Below the pieces are notes generated by a model that did not search any database, was not told the origin of the DNA, and saw only the letters and a list, made by a program, of their open reading frames with translations. 12,057 nt of DNA, from the NCBI GenBank assembly GCA_039649115.1, contig JBBWZQ010000330.1:1-12057 (forward strand). The letters run 5' to 3'. Every line of letters begins with the position of its first letter. Positions within the stretch are counted from its first letter, which is position 1. The position numbers and the translations under genes are program-made. This document shows positions 1-7,343 of this stretch, one piece after another. This stretch comes from DATEJJ01 sp039649115 (GTDB lineage Bacteria; Actinomycetota; Actinomycetes; Mycobacteriales; Micromonosporaceae).

Positions 1-273
1 GGCACCACCCGCGGCGAACAGCGCGTCGGCCGTCTCGGGGAACGGCTGGCGGTACGCCACCCGGTTGCGCCACATGCCCAGGTGGCCGGTGTACCCCTGC
101 AGCACGTACACGCTCGGGTACCGGCGCTGCGGCTCCGCCTCGTACCCGGGCGGGGTGTAGACCCACAGCGGCCGGCGCGCGGGATCACCCAACGGGTTGT
201 CGCGCAACAGTTCGCTGTCGATGACGAGTTCGTCGAGGCGTCCGGCGAGATCGGTGGACCAAGGCAATGGCAT
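1..273 (-). CDS. Esterase-like alpha/beta hydrolase, N-terminal 91 residues (gene runs off the window)
   Basis: Only the first 91 codons are visible; the gene continues beyond base 1. The protein starts MPLPWSTDLAGRLDELVIDS. Around residues 40-60 it has a VYTPPGYE...YPSVYVLQGYTGH stretch, typical of the putative esterase family (PF00756: esterase D/enterochelin esterase-like alpha/beta hydrolases), where a beta strand leads into the oxyanion loop. The nucleophile elbow (GxSxG) and the His/Asp of the triad would lie in the missing part, so catalytic competence cannot be judged and the substrate is unknown. The ATG at 271-273 is supported by an AGGAAGGA ribosome site just upstream on the minus strand. 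I see no signal peptide, so a cytoplasmic location is likely. It is divergent from the subtilase gene at 350, with 76 bases between the two starts. Confidence 0.78.
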   Translation of the reverse strand, partial: MPLPWSTDLAGRLDELVIDSELLRDNPLGDPARRPLWVYTPPGYEAEPQRRYPSVYVLQGYTGHLGMWRNRVAYRQPFPETADALFAAGGA

Positions 274-316
274 GCCGTCCTTCCTACCGCACGATGTATC
301 TGCCGGTACCCGCGCA

Positions 317-341
317 CCCCTCCTGAAGGGAGAAGGAGGGG
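317..341 (+). promoter_or_regulatory. Hairpin that pairs the SD of the downstream subtilase
   Basis: Bases 317-324 (CCCCTCCT) and 334-341 (AGGAGGGG) are perfect reverse complements, separated by a 9-base loop (GAAGGGAGA). The right arm is most of the subtilase SD (AGGAGGGGG, 334-342), 7 bases before the ATG at 350. In mRNA the left arm would mimic the anti-SD of 16S rRNA and hide the ribosome site. The complementarity is seen directly; translational control is inferred. Confidence 0.5.
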
Positions 342-349
342 GTCATCAC

Positions 350-1846
350 ATGAATCCACAGCGGCAGGTCGACCGGATCCTCGACGAGCAGGCCGGCGCG
401 CAGGTCCGGGTCATCGTCCACATGGGCGGTCCCGCGGCCGACCCGGACGTGCTGCCCGGCGAGCGGGACGCGCCGGGGCGGCTGACCCGCGGCACCCGCG
501 AGGTGCTGCCCGAGCCGCTGCGTGCGGCCCGTGCGGCGGCCCTGCGCACGGGCGCCGAGGGTGGCGGAGTGCCGCTGGCACGCCCGCCCGCGCCGAAGCT
601 CGCGGCAACCGACGAGGCACCGCCCCGCTCCCTCGACAGCCTGCGCCGGGCCAACCTGGCCGCGCTGGCGCCGCTGCTGGACAGCGAACCGGCCCGCCGC
701 GGCCGGGCCGGCCGATCCGCCGTGCGCAGTGCGTTCTGGACCTCCCGCAGCGCCCTGCTGGAACTGGACCGCGACGACCTGGCCGCGCTGGTCGCGCAGA
801 CGCCGGGCATCCGCGCGGTGTACCCCGACCAGCGCGTCACCCTGCCGCCGGTGTCCCAGTCGCGCGACCTGCCCGCAGCCGTGCTGGAGAACTCCGCCTC
901 GTCCTGGGGGATCACCGCCAGCGGAGCCCTCGCCGCCTGGGGCGCGTACGGGTGCCGCGGCGCCGGCGTGACGGTCGGCGTGCTGGACACCGGCGTCGAC
1001 CCCACCCACCCGGACCTGCGGGGCAAGGTGGCGAAGTGGGCCGAGTTCGACGCGGACGGCCAGCCGGTGGCCGACTCGCAGCCGCACGACAGCGCCTGGC
1101 ACGGCACGCACGTGTGTGGCACGATCGCCGGCGGCAACGCCAGCGGCCAGTGGATCGGCATGGCGCCCGAGGCCAGCCTCGCGGTCGGGCTGGTGCTCAA
1201 GGGCGGCTCCGGCAGCCACGCGCAGGTGCTCGCCGGCATCCACTGGGCCGTGGAGCAGGGCGTCGACGTGCTGAGCATGTCCCTCAGCTCGCCGATGTTC
1301 GGGCCCCAGGCGCCCACCGCGTACACCGACGGGTTCCTGACCTGCCTGCGGGCCGGCATCCCGGTGGTGGCCGCGATCGGCAACCGGGGCGCGCAGACCA
1401 GCGCCTCGACCGGCGGCGACTTCCTCGCGTTCGCGGTCGGCGCGACCGACCACCGGGACCTCCCGGCCGGGTTCAGCGGCGGCCAGACCGAGGTCATCAC
1501 CGAGTCGACGCTGATACCGCCCGAGCACCTCCCGCTGATCTACACCAAGCCGGACATCAGCGGTCCGGGCGTGGCGGTCACCTCCTCCGTTCCGGGCGCG
1601 TCGTGGCGGGCGTCCGACGGGACGTCCATGGCCACCCCGCACGTCGCGGGTGCCATGGCGCTCCTGCTCAGCGCCGTGCCGGCCATCCGGACCGGCCTGA
1701 CCGGAGCCAAGCGGGCGTACTTCCTGGAGGACGCGCTGACCGGCGCGGCGGACGAGTTGGGCGAGTCCGGCCAGGACCCGCGCTTCGGGTTCGGGCGGCT
1801 GAACGTGCTGCGGGCGATCGCGCTGGCCCGCCAGCCGGCGAGCTGA
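350..1846 (+). CDS. Subtilisin-like serine protease (peptidase family S8), no signal peptide
   Basis: This 498-residue endopeptidase has a complete S8 triad: Asp213 in LDTGVDPTHPDL, His251 in WHGTHVCGTIAG and Ser426 in GTSMATPHVAGA. The oxyanion Asn345 is in AAIGNRG. Residues 1 to about 165 precede the catalytic domain. The part near residue 158 (LVAQTPGIRAVYPDQRV) looks like the end of an inhibitor-I9-type propeptide, suggesting a self-processed zymogen. The N-terminus (MNPQRQVDRILDE) is polar with no hydrophobic segment, so Sec/Tat export is not indicated and action in the cytoplasm or non-classical release is inferred. I chose the ATG at 350 for its AGGAGGGGG site 7 bases upstream; the frame stays open to an ATG at 197, but the added 51 residues are low-complexity and overlap the divergent esterase. 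The substrate is unknown. The CGNR gene starts 72 bases downstream. Confidence 0.9.
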   Translation: MNPQRQVDRILDEQAGAQVRVIVHMGGPAADPDVLPGERDAPGRLTRGTREVLPEPLRAARAAALRTGAEGGGVPLARPPAPKLAATDEAPPRSLDSLRRANLAALAPLLDSEPARRGRAGRSAVRSAFWTSRSALLELDRDDLAALVAQTPGIRAVYPDQRVTLPPVSQSRDLPAAVLENSASSWGITASGALAAWGAYGCRGAGVTVGVLDTGVDPTHPDLRGKVAKWAEFDADGQPVADSQPHDSAWHGTHVCGTIAGGNASGQWIGMAPEASLAVGLVLKGGSGSHAQVLAGIHWAVEQGVDVLSMSLSSPMFGPQAPTAYTDGFLTCLRAGIPVVAAIGNRGAQTSASTGGDFLAFAVGATDHRDLPAGFSGGQTEVITESTLIPPEHLPLIYTKPDISGPGVAVTSSVPGASWRASDGTSMATPHVAGAMALLLSAVPAIRTGLTGAKRAYFLEDALTGAADELGESGQDPRFGFGRLNVLRAIALARQPAS

Positions 1847-1918
1847 CGCGGCCGGCGCGGCGGTAACCGGCGTGTAGCGTTGCCGGTGTTCCGATCCGCC
1901 GAGCAGGAGTCTTCGCCG

Positions 1919-2470
1919 ATGCCCAGCGACACCGCGCCCGGCGACCTCGAACTCGTCCTGGCCCTGCTGAACACCCGCGATCTCGAACACGGCGAGGACC
2001 AGCTCGCCGAGCCGGGCACCGCGCGGCGGTGGCTGCGCGGCGCCCGGCTCGGCGAGCCCGGCCAGGCAGTGACGACCCGGGACCTGCGGCGGCTGGTCCG
2101 GCTGCGGGAGACCCTGCGCGACGCGCTCGATCCGGCGCACCCCGACCGGGCCGGCGCCCTGGCGCGCCTCAACGCCCTGCTGCGCGCCGCGCGGGTACAC
2201 CCGCAGGTGGGCCTGGACGGGTCGCTCGCGGTCGCCGTCCCGCCGGGCGCCGGCACGCCGGGGCTCGCCGCGATCCTGGGAGCCGTGGTCATGGCCAGCG
2301 TGGACGGTACGCTGCGCCGGCTCAAGATCTGTGCCAACCCCGACTGCCGGTGGGCCTTCTTCGACCCGTCCCGCAACACGAGTGCGCGCTGGTGCGACAT
2401 GGCCGCCTGCGGCAACCGCGCCAAGGTGCGCCGGTACCGGCGCCGGCACGCCGCGCCGGAGGTCAGGTGA
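1919..2470 (+). CDS. ABATE/CGNR zinc-finger protein, putative regulator
   Basis: This 183-residue protein has a helical N-terminal part (residues 10-130) resembling the ABATE stress-response domain (PF07336). Its C-terminal CGNR zinc finger (PF11706) carries Cys138-x4-Cys143 and Cys159-x4-Cys164, with CGNR at 164-167, then a basic tail (KVRRYRRR) suited to nucleic-acid contact. The family is generally considered transcription regulators, but targets and ligands are poorly known. The Tyr/Ala/Val before the usual CGNR 'RWC' block does not disturb the four Cys ligands. I prefer the ATG at 1919, preceded by GCAGGAG 9 bases upstream, over an in-frame TTG at 1880 with no ribosome site. The last 8 bases overlap the 3' end of the convergent GGDEF-STAND gene. 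It may be co-transcribed with the upstream subtilase gene across the 72-base gap; no clear terminator separates them. Confidence 0.88.
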   Translation: MPSDTAPGDLELVLALLNTRDLEHGEDQLAEPGTARRWLRGARLGEPGQAVTTRDLRRLVRLRETLRDALDPAHPDRAGALARLNALLRAARVHPQVGLDGSLAVAVPPGAGTPGLAAILGAVVMASVDGTLRRLKICANPDCRWAFFDPSRNTSARWCDMAACGNRAKVRRYRRRHAAPEVR

Positions 2471-5400
2471 GCGCGGCCAGCGCCGCCGCCACCGCCTGCT
2501 CGGCGGGTTGCGCGGCACCGGAGATCTCGGCCAGTACCGCGGGCAGCGGCGTGTGCGCGCCGGCCTGCCGGTGTGCCGTGAACGCCTCGGGCGACACGGC
2601 GTGCAGCGAGTCCACGAGGTCGGCGTAGCCGGGCCGGTCGGCCGGCGGGATCGGCGTCCCGCACCTGCTGCGCAGCGCCTCGGCGGCACCGATCAGGAAC
2701 GCGGCGCGGTCCGGCCGGTCCGGCGCGTGCAGCCCGGCCAGTCCCTCCAGCGCCACGGCCATGCCCTCCCGGTCGCCCAGGTCCCGGCGCAGCAGCAGGC
2801 CGGCGTGCAGCAGCGGGTGGGCCCCCGCGTCGCCGTCGCGCACCGCGACCAGCCCCAGGGAGACCAGTACCCACGCCAGCAGGTAGCGGTCGCCCAGGTC
2901 GCGGGCCAGCGGGAGGGCTTCGAGCAGGCACTGGCGCGCCTGCGCCGGGTTGCCCTCGCGCCGGGCGATGTTGCCCAGGTTGATCAGGACGATGAGCAGG
3001 TGCCGGGACGCGCCGTGCTCCCGGGTGGCGGGCAGCGCCGCCTCGGTGAGCCACCGGGCCCGGGCGAGGTCGCCGCTGAGCGACGCCACCTCGCCCAGGT
3101 TGGCCATCGCCTTCGCGATCTCCATCGGGTCGCCCAACCGCTGCCCGATCGCCAGGCTCCGCTCGTGGTTGACCAGGGACTCAGGGTAGTTGGCCTCCAT
3201 GTTGGCCAGCGCGCCGAGCAGATTGAACGCGATCGCCGCGCCCGGCAACTCGGCCGCGGCGAGCGCCGCGTCCCGGGCGATTTCGAGGTGCCAGCGTGCC
3301 GCCGCGGTATCCGCCTGGTACAGCGCCAGCGCGCCGGCGCCGAGGTGGCCCTGGATCCACAGCGGCTTCGGGATGTCCGCCTCGACCAGACACCGCTCCA
3401 GCCACTGCCGGCCCTCGGTCAGGTAGCCCCGCACCCGCCAGAAGCGCCAGACGCGCGCCGCGATCCCGGCCGCCTGACCGGTCTCGCCGTGCGCCAGGCC
3501 GAACGCCAGCGCCGCGTGCAGGTCGGCGTACTCGGTCTCCAGCCGGCCCAGCCAGGCGTCCTGGTCGGGTCCGCGCAGGGCCGGTTCGGCGGCCTGCGCG
3601 AGGCTGACGTACCAGGCGAGGTGGCGCCGGTGCGCGTCGGTACGGGCGCCGAGCCGGTCCAGGTGCTCCAGCGCGTACGCCCGGATGGTCTCCAGCATCC
3701 GCCAGCGCCGCTCGCCCGAGCGGCCGCTGTCCGGAGACAGGAAGCTGCGGTCGGCCAGGACACCGAGGTGCGCGCGCAGCCAGCGGGTGCCGGTCGGTCC
3801 GCCCGCACGGCCGGCCACCACCGCCTCGGCGGCCTGCAGCGAGAACCCCCCGGCGAACACGCCGAGCCGGGCGAAGAGCACCTTGTCGTCCGGATCGAGC
3901 TGGTGGAAGCTCCAGTCCACCGCGGCGCGCAGGGTACGGTGCCGGTCGCTGCGGTCGATCGCGGTGTCGCGCAGCGCGTCCAGCCGGTGTCCCAGCTCGG
4001 CGAGCAGGTCGACCGGGCTCGACCGGTCACACCGGGCCGCGGCCAGCTCGATGGCCAGCGGCAGCCCGTCCAGCCGGCGGCACAGCTCGGCGACGGCGCG
4101 GGCATTGCGCTCGTCCAGCACGAAGTCGAACGCCGCGGTCCGCGCGTGCTGGACGAACAGGGCGATCGCGGAGGCACGGGCGACCGCCTCGACCAGTGCC
4201 GGGCCGCCCTCCGGCAGCAGGTCCAGGTCCGGCACGGCCAGCGGCGGTACCGGGTAGGCCCGCTCGCCGTAGAGCTTCAGGCGCTCCCGGCTGGTCACCA
4301 GGATCTTGACGGTGCGCCCCGCGGTGAGCAGGTCGGCGACCACCGTCGCGGCCGGTACCAGGTGCTCGAAGTTGTCCAGCACCAGCAGTGCCCGGCGGGC
4401 CGCCAGCACGTCGCACACGGTCGCCAGCAGCGGCTGGCCGCGCTTCTCCGCGACGCCCAGCGCCCGCGCGACCGCCGGTAGCAGCTGGTCGGCGGCGGCG
4501 ATGTCGGCGAGCCCCACGAAGAACACGCCGTCCGGGAAGTCTCCGGCACACCGCGCCGCGACCTCGATGGACAGCCGCGTCTTGCCGATGCCCGCCGCTC
4601 CGGTCAGCGTGACCAGCCGGCACGCCGCGACCATCCGCAGCACCTGCTCGATGTCGCCCGCGCGGCCGACGAACGGGGTGACCGGCGCCGGCAGGCGGCC
4701 GGCGCGCGACGGGTCCTCGACGGTGAGCGTGTCGCCCAGCGTCCAGAACCCGTCCCCGTGCCGCAGCAGCTCGCCGGTGCGGGACATCCGGGCCAGCTCG
4801 CGTTCGACGAGGCCGGGAAGCCCGCCGGTCGCGCCGGCGAACCAGTCCAGCAACTGCTCGCCGGGCTCGCCGGGCAGCCGCAGGCGCAACAGGATCCGCA
4901 GGCCGGAGCGGGACAGCGGGCGCATCAGCACCTCGCTGGCCAGCCCCGTGCCGGGTCCGGCGGCGGCCGGCTGCTCGCTCGCGCGGACGTACCCGATGCA
5001 CAACCCCGGCGGCGCCTCGGCCGGGACGTCGGTGAACGGCTTGTCGCCGTCGACCAGGATCAGCAGGCCGGCCGCCCGGTCGAGCTGCCGGCGCGGCGGG
5101 TAACCGGCCGGATCCCCGCCGGCCGGGTGCGTGCCGGCCGGGTGCGTGTCAGCCGGGTCCATGCCCGCCGGATCCCCGGCGGCCGGATCCCCGGCGGCCG
5201 GGTACGTGCTCGCCTGCGGCATCGCCGGCTGGTCGCCGAGGGGTTCGTCGGACAGCACCACGAAGCCGCGCAACCGCGCCATGCCCGCGACCTCGACGAG
5301 GAAGCGGGAGCGGCCGGACGACGGCGGGCCGCAGACGGACAGCGCGCCGTGCCGGGCGGCCGGCAGGCGGTCCAGGAATTGCAGCACCACGGCGAGTTCG

Positions 5401-5975
5401 GCTTCCCGGTCCAGCAGCCGCGTCACGCTGGCCGCCGGGGCGAGGCCGGGCACCTCCTCGCCGTCCACGGCACGGCCCCGCCCGCCGCGCTTGGCCAGGT
5501 AGTTGCGCCGGTCGGCCGCCTCCAGCAGGGCGACCGGGGTGTCGCCGTCCGCCGGCAGGCAGGCGACGCCGAGGCTGATGGACAGGGCCAGCGGCGGGGT
5601 GCCCTCGAACGGCCGCTCGCCGACCGCGGTCACCAGCGCCTGCGCCAGTGCGGTCGCCGCCTCCCGCCCGGTGTCCGGCAGCAGCACGACGAACTCGTCC
5701 CCGCCGTAACGGAACACCCCGTCCGACGGGCGCACCAGGGCGCGCAGCCGGTCCACGACACCCCGCAGCACGGCGTCGCCGCGGGCATGCCCGTACACGT
5801 CATTGATGCTTTTGAACCAGTCGACGTCGAGCAGGAAGACCGCGCACGGGCGGCCGGTGCGGTGCGCCCGCTCGACGCCTTCCTGCAGGGACGACTCCAG
5901 CGCGCCGCGGGACAGGGCGCCGGTCAGGGCGTCGACGAGCGGGCTGGCGCTCGCGCCCGCCTGTGCGGCACCCAT
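2463..5975 (-). CDS. GGDEF diguanylate cyclase fused to STAND (NB-ARC-like) ATPase and TPR-like repeats
   Basis: This is a 1170-residue multidomain protein. Residues 12-165 form a GGDEF domain with metal/substrate residues Asp50, Lys55, Asn58 and Asp59, the active-site GGDEF at 91-95, and a product-inhibition I-site RxxD (Arg82-Asp85) exactly five residues upstream. It should make c-di-GMP from GTP. Residues 188-400 resemble an AAA_16-type module whose P-loop (GPPSSGRS, 216-223) has Arg in place of Lys, interrupted by a pentapeptide repeat (259-293). Residues 435-650 are a STAND ATPase like those in AfsR/LAL regulators: Walker A GAAGIGKT (459-466), Walker B LLVLDN with Asp534, TSRERL (561-566) and GLPLA (637-641). 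A winged-helix-like part (about 680-770) and TPR-like helical repeats (about 800-1100) follow. I see no C-terminal LuxR HTH or transmembrane segment. The ATG at 5975 has an AGGGA site 7 bases upstream. A soluble, ligand-gated signalling role is inferred. Confidence 0.93.
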   Translation of the reverse strand: MGAAQAGASASPLVDALTGALSRGALESSLQEGVERAHRTGRPCAVFLLDVDWFKSINDVYGHARGDAVLRGVVDRLRALVRPSDGVFRYGGDEFVVLLPDTGREAATALAQALVTAVGERPFEGTPPLALSISLGVACLPADGDTPVALLEAADRRNYLAKRGGRGRAVDGEEVPGLAPAASVTRLLDREAELAVVLQFLDRLPAARHGALSVCGPPSSGRSRFLVEVAGMARLRGFVVLSDEPLGDQPAMPQASTYPAAGDPAAGDPAGMDPADTHPAGTHPAGGDPAGYPPRRQLDRAAGLLILVDGDKPFTDVPAEAPPGLCIGYVRASEQPAAAGPGTGLASEVLMRPLSRSGLRILLRLRLPGEPGEQLLDWFAGATGGLPGLVERELARMSRTGELLRHGDGFWTLGDTLTVEDPSRAGRLPAPVTPFVGRAGDIEQVLRMVAACRLVTLTGAAGIGKTRLSIEVAARCAGDFPDGVFFVGLADIAAADQLLPAVARALGVAEKRGQPLLATVCDVLAARRALLVLDNFEHLVPAATVVADLLTAGRTVKILVTSRERLKLYGERAYPVPPLAVPDLDLLPEGGPALVEAVARASAIALFVQHARTAAFDFVLDERNARAVAELCRRLDGLPLAIELAAARCDRSSPVDLLAELGHRLDALRDTAIDRSDRHRTLRAAVDWSFHQLDPDDKVLFARLGVFAGGFSLQAAEAVVAGRAGGPTGTRWLRAHLGVLADRSFLSPDSGRSGERRWRMLETIRAYALEHLDRLGARTDAHRRHLAWYVSLAQAAEPALRGPDQDAWLGRLETEYADLHAALAFGLAHGETGQAAGIAARVWRFWRVRGYLTEGRQWLERCLVEADIPKPLWIQGHLGAGALALYQADTAAARWHLEIARDAALAAAELPGAAIAFNLLGALANMEANYPESLVNHERSLAIGQRLGDPMEIAKAMANLGEVASLSGDLARARWLTEAALPATREHGASRHLLIVLINLGNIARREGNPAQARQCLLEALPLARDLGDRYLLAWVLVSLGLVAVRDGDAGAHPLLHAGLLLRRDLGDREGMAVALEGLAGLHAPDRPDRAAFLIGAAEALRSRCGTPIPPADRPGYADLVDSLHAVSPEAFTAHRQAGAHTPLPAVLAEISGAAQPAEQAVAAALAALT
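5097..5201 (-). repeat. Coding minisatellite, seven 15-bp units
   Basis: Inside the GGDEF-STAND gene, residues 259-293 are seven pentapeptides of the form P-A-x-x-(D/H): PAAGD, PAAGD, PAGMD, PADTH, PAGTH, PAGGD, PAGYP. At DNA level these are 15-bp units based on GCCGGATCCCCGGCG/GCCGGGTGCGTGCCG variants; two neighbouring units are nearly identical. Because 15 is a multiple of three, unit gain or loss would keep the frame and only change linker length. Confidence 0.85.
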
Positions 5976-6023
5976 GTGAGTATCCCTACGCCGTCGACAC
6001 CCGCCCCCGGTCCCCTCGCCACA

Positions 6024-6051
6024 ACCATAGAGAACTGAGGTTGGCGGTCAA
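6024..6051 (-). promoter_or_regulatory. Predicted sigma70-type promoter of the GGDEF-STAND gene
   Basis: Reading the minus strand, TTGACC (6051-6046) is followed after 16 bases by TATGGT (6029-6024). This places transcription start near 6017, about 42 bases before the ATG at 5975. A 13-base inverted repeat (GGACA-TTG-TGTCC, 6079-6091) lies just upstream of the -35 and could be an operator. The elements are seen; activity is inferred. Confidence 0.5.
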
Positions 6052-6105
6052 GCGCCATCCCGCCGCCGGGTCCACATGGGACATTGTGTCCGCTCAGCCG
6101 GCAAC

Positions 6106-6140
6106 GCCCGGCCCGGGTCGCGAAACGACCCGGGCCGGGC
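6106..6140 (-). terminator. Strong hairpin terminator after the pectate lyase gene
   Basis: Bases 6106-6120 and 6126-6140 form a perfect 15-bp GC-rich stem around a 5-base loop (CGAAA on the plus strand), beginning 23 bases after the pectate lyase stop codon. There is no long T-run, as is common for actinomycete terminators. It would isolate the pectate lyase transcript from the GGDEF-STAND gene on the same strand. Confidence 0.8.
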
Positions 6141-6162
6141 ACCGGCGGGGTGTGGGAACCCG

Positions 6163-7221
6163 TCAGACCTTTCCGGTACCGGCGCCGCCGGTCACGATCG
6201 ACTTGACGCTGCTGTTCGCGTCGACCGTGTACGAGTACGGGATGGCCGCGACGCTGCCGGGGTTGACGGAGACCGGTGCTCCGGAGTTGACGAGGAAGTT
6301 GTTGAGCAGCTTGACGTTGCCCGCCGGCGAGCTGCCGGTCGGCGACACCACGCTGTGGGCGGTGTTCTCGAAGTAGTTGCGTTCCACGTACACGCCCGCG
6401 TTGCAGGTGGAGGCGACGCCGTACGTGCCGCTGTTGAAGTAGTAGTTGTTGAACACGTGCACCGGGTTGCCGAAGCGTACCCGCGGGCCGCGCTGGTCGC
6501 AGTTGTTGAACCAGTTGTGGTGGTAGGTGACCCGCAGGTGGCCGGTGTCCTCGGACGCGTTGCTGTCACTGTGCCCGAGCAGGTCGCACTTGATGTGGTC
6601 GTGCTCCTTGTTCCACGACACGGTGATGTAGTCGCCGGCGTGGGTGATGTCGATGAGGCCGTCGTAGAAGTCGGTGCCGTGGCTGGTGTCGCTGGACAGG
6701 TCGTTGTGGTCGATCCAGATGTGGGTGGCCTTCTCGACGTGGATGGCGTCACCGTTGCCGACGCTGGCGGGAACTTTCGAGATGGCCAGGTTGCGGATGA
6801 TCACGTTGTTGACGCTCTTCACCCGCAGGCCGCAGCCGGTCAGGCCGGAGTTGGCGCCGACGCCGTGGATCGTCTTGTTGGAGGCCACCGTGATCTCGGT
6901 GGAGCAGGTGAACTGGCCGTTGAGGTTGACCGTCTGCTGGGTGCCCGACCCGACGGCGCTGGTGAAGGCGGACAGGCTGGTGACCGTGATGGACGGGCCG
7001 CTGCCGCCGCCGGTGGTGCCGCCGGCCTGGGTGGACCAGCCCTCCTGGTTGAACGTCGCGGCCAGGGCGTTCGGCATGGCGGTCAGCGCGCCGGCCGCCG
7101 CCAGCACGAGTACCGCGCCCGAGATGACCGGGGTGCGCCAGCGGCGGGGGCGGGCGCGGCGGGGCGACCCCGGGTCCGCGCTGGACGGCGCGGCCGGCGC
7201 TGCTGCCTGGTGGGGAGTCAT
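6163..7221 (-). CDS. Secreted pectate lyase, polysaccharide lyase family 1
   Basis: This 352-residue enzyme is predicted to cleave polygalacturonate by calcium-dependent beta-elimination outside the cell. The N-terminus is a long signal peptide: a basic stretch (RRARPRRWR, residues 21-29), a hydrophobic core (about 31-48) and a likely cleavage site after ALA near residue 54. The PL1 right-handed beta-helix signatures are present: WIDH at 169-172, the DGLID...ITVSWN calcium-binding region (187-203), and RGPRVRFG with Arg244 and Arg249 in the catalytic RxPxxR motif, followed by VHVFNNYYF. The length fits a catalytic domain alone, with no carbohydrate-binding module. The ATG at 7221 follows GGAGG by 6 bases; an in-frame TTG at 7227 is less likely. 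Base composition is less GC-rich than the neighbours, which the Asn/Thr/Ser-rich sequence may explain. Its promoter and operator suggest sugar-responsive repression. Confidence 0.95.
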   Translation of the reverse strand: MTPHQAAAPAAPSSADPGSPRRARPRRWRTPVISGAVLVLAAAGALTAMPNALAATFNQEGWSTQAGGTTGGGSGPSITVTSLSAFTSAVGSGTQQTVNLNGQFTCSTEITVASNKTIHGVGANSGLTGCGLRVKSVNNVIIRNLAISKVPASVGNGDAIHVEKATHIWIDHNDLSSDTSHGTDFYDGLIDITHAGDYITVSWNKEHDHIKCDLLGHSDSNASEDTGHLRVTYHHNWFNNCDQRGPRVRFGNPVHVFNNYYFNSGTYGVASTCNAGVYVERNYFENTAHSVVSPTGSSPAGNVKLLNNFLVNSGAPVSVNPGSVAAIPYSYTVDANSSVKSIVTGGAGTGKV

Positions 7222-7262
7222 GAGCAACCTCCGATGGGGTGTGTCACCCGGGTTCCCCGGCG

Positions 7263-7280
7263 CGCGGCGGTACCGCCGCG
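7263..7280. repeat. 18-bp perfect palindrome in the pectate lyase 5' leader
   Basis: CGCGGCGGTACCGCCGCG is its own reverse complement. One mismatched pair outward, the symmetry extends to GGC/GCC. It lies within the predicted untranslated leader (about 115 bases) of the pectate lyase transcript. It could be a dimer-binding DNA site or an mRNA hairpin; neither is established. Confidence 0.6.
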
Positions 7281-7320
7281 TGCCGCCTCGCGGGCTCAGG
7301 TGGCATGTGAGAGCACCTAT

Positions 7321-7336
7321 AGGAAAGCGCTTTCCT
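7321..7336. promoter_or_regulatory. LacI-type operator overlapping the pectate lyase transcription start
   Basis: AGGAAAGCGCTTTCCT is a perfect 16-bp palindrome with the central GCGC and flanking A/T runs typical of LacI/GalR-family operators, which often control glycan-degradation genes in actinomycetes. It covers about +1 to +16 of the predicted pectate lyase promoter, an ideal place for steric repression. The repressor gene is not in this window. It lies about 50 bases upstream of the kynureninase start, so an effect on that gene is less clear. Confidence 0.75.
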
Positions 7337-7343
7337 GGCTAGG

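Noticed and set aside
1866..1887. ACCGGC/GCCGGT hairpin with a 10-base loop after the first subtilase, and a TAGCGT -10-like site inside it
   Set aside because: Six bp with a large loop is too weak for a terminator, and no -35 is found at the right spacing for a promoter.
82..2689. Long overlapping open frames on both strands across the first subtilase and CGNR genes
   Set aside because: They encode Arg/Pro/Gly/Ala-rich sequence without domains, typical of shadow frames in GC-rich DNA.
2331..6038. Plus-strand open frames antisense to the GGDEF-STAND gene (up to 716 codons)
   Set aside because: Low-complexity Gln/Arg/Gly-rich translations, no family motifs; the minus-strand protein explains the region completely.
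6163..7221. Recent horizontal transfer of the pectate lyase gene
   Set aside because: Its lower GC can be explained by an Asn/Thr/Ser/His-rich beta-helix protein; no mobile element or flanking repeat is present.
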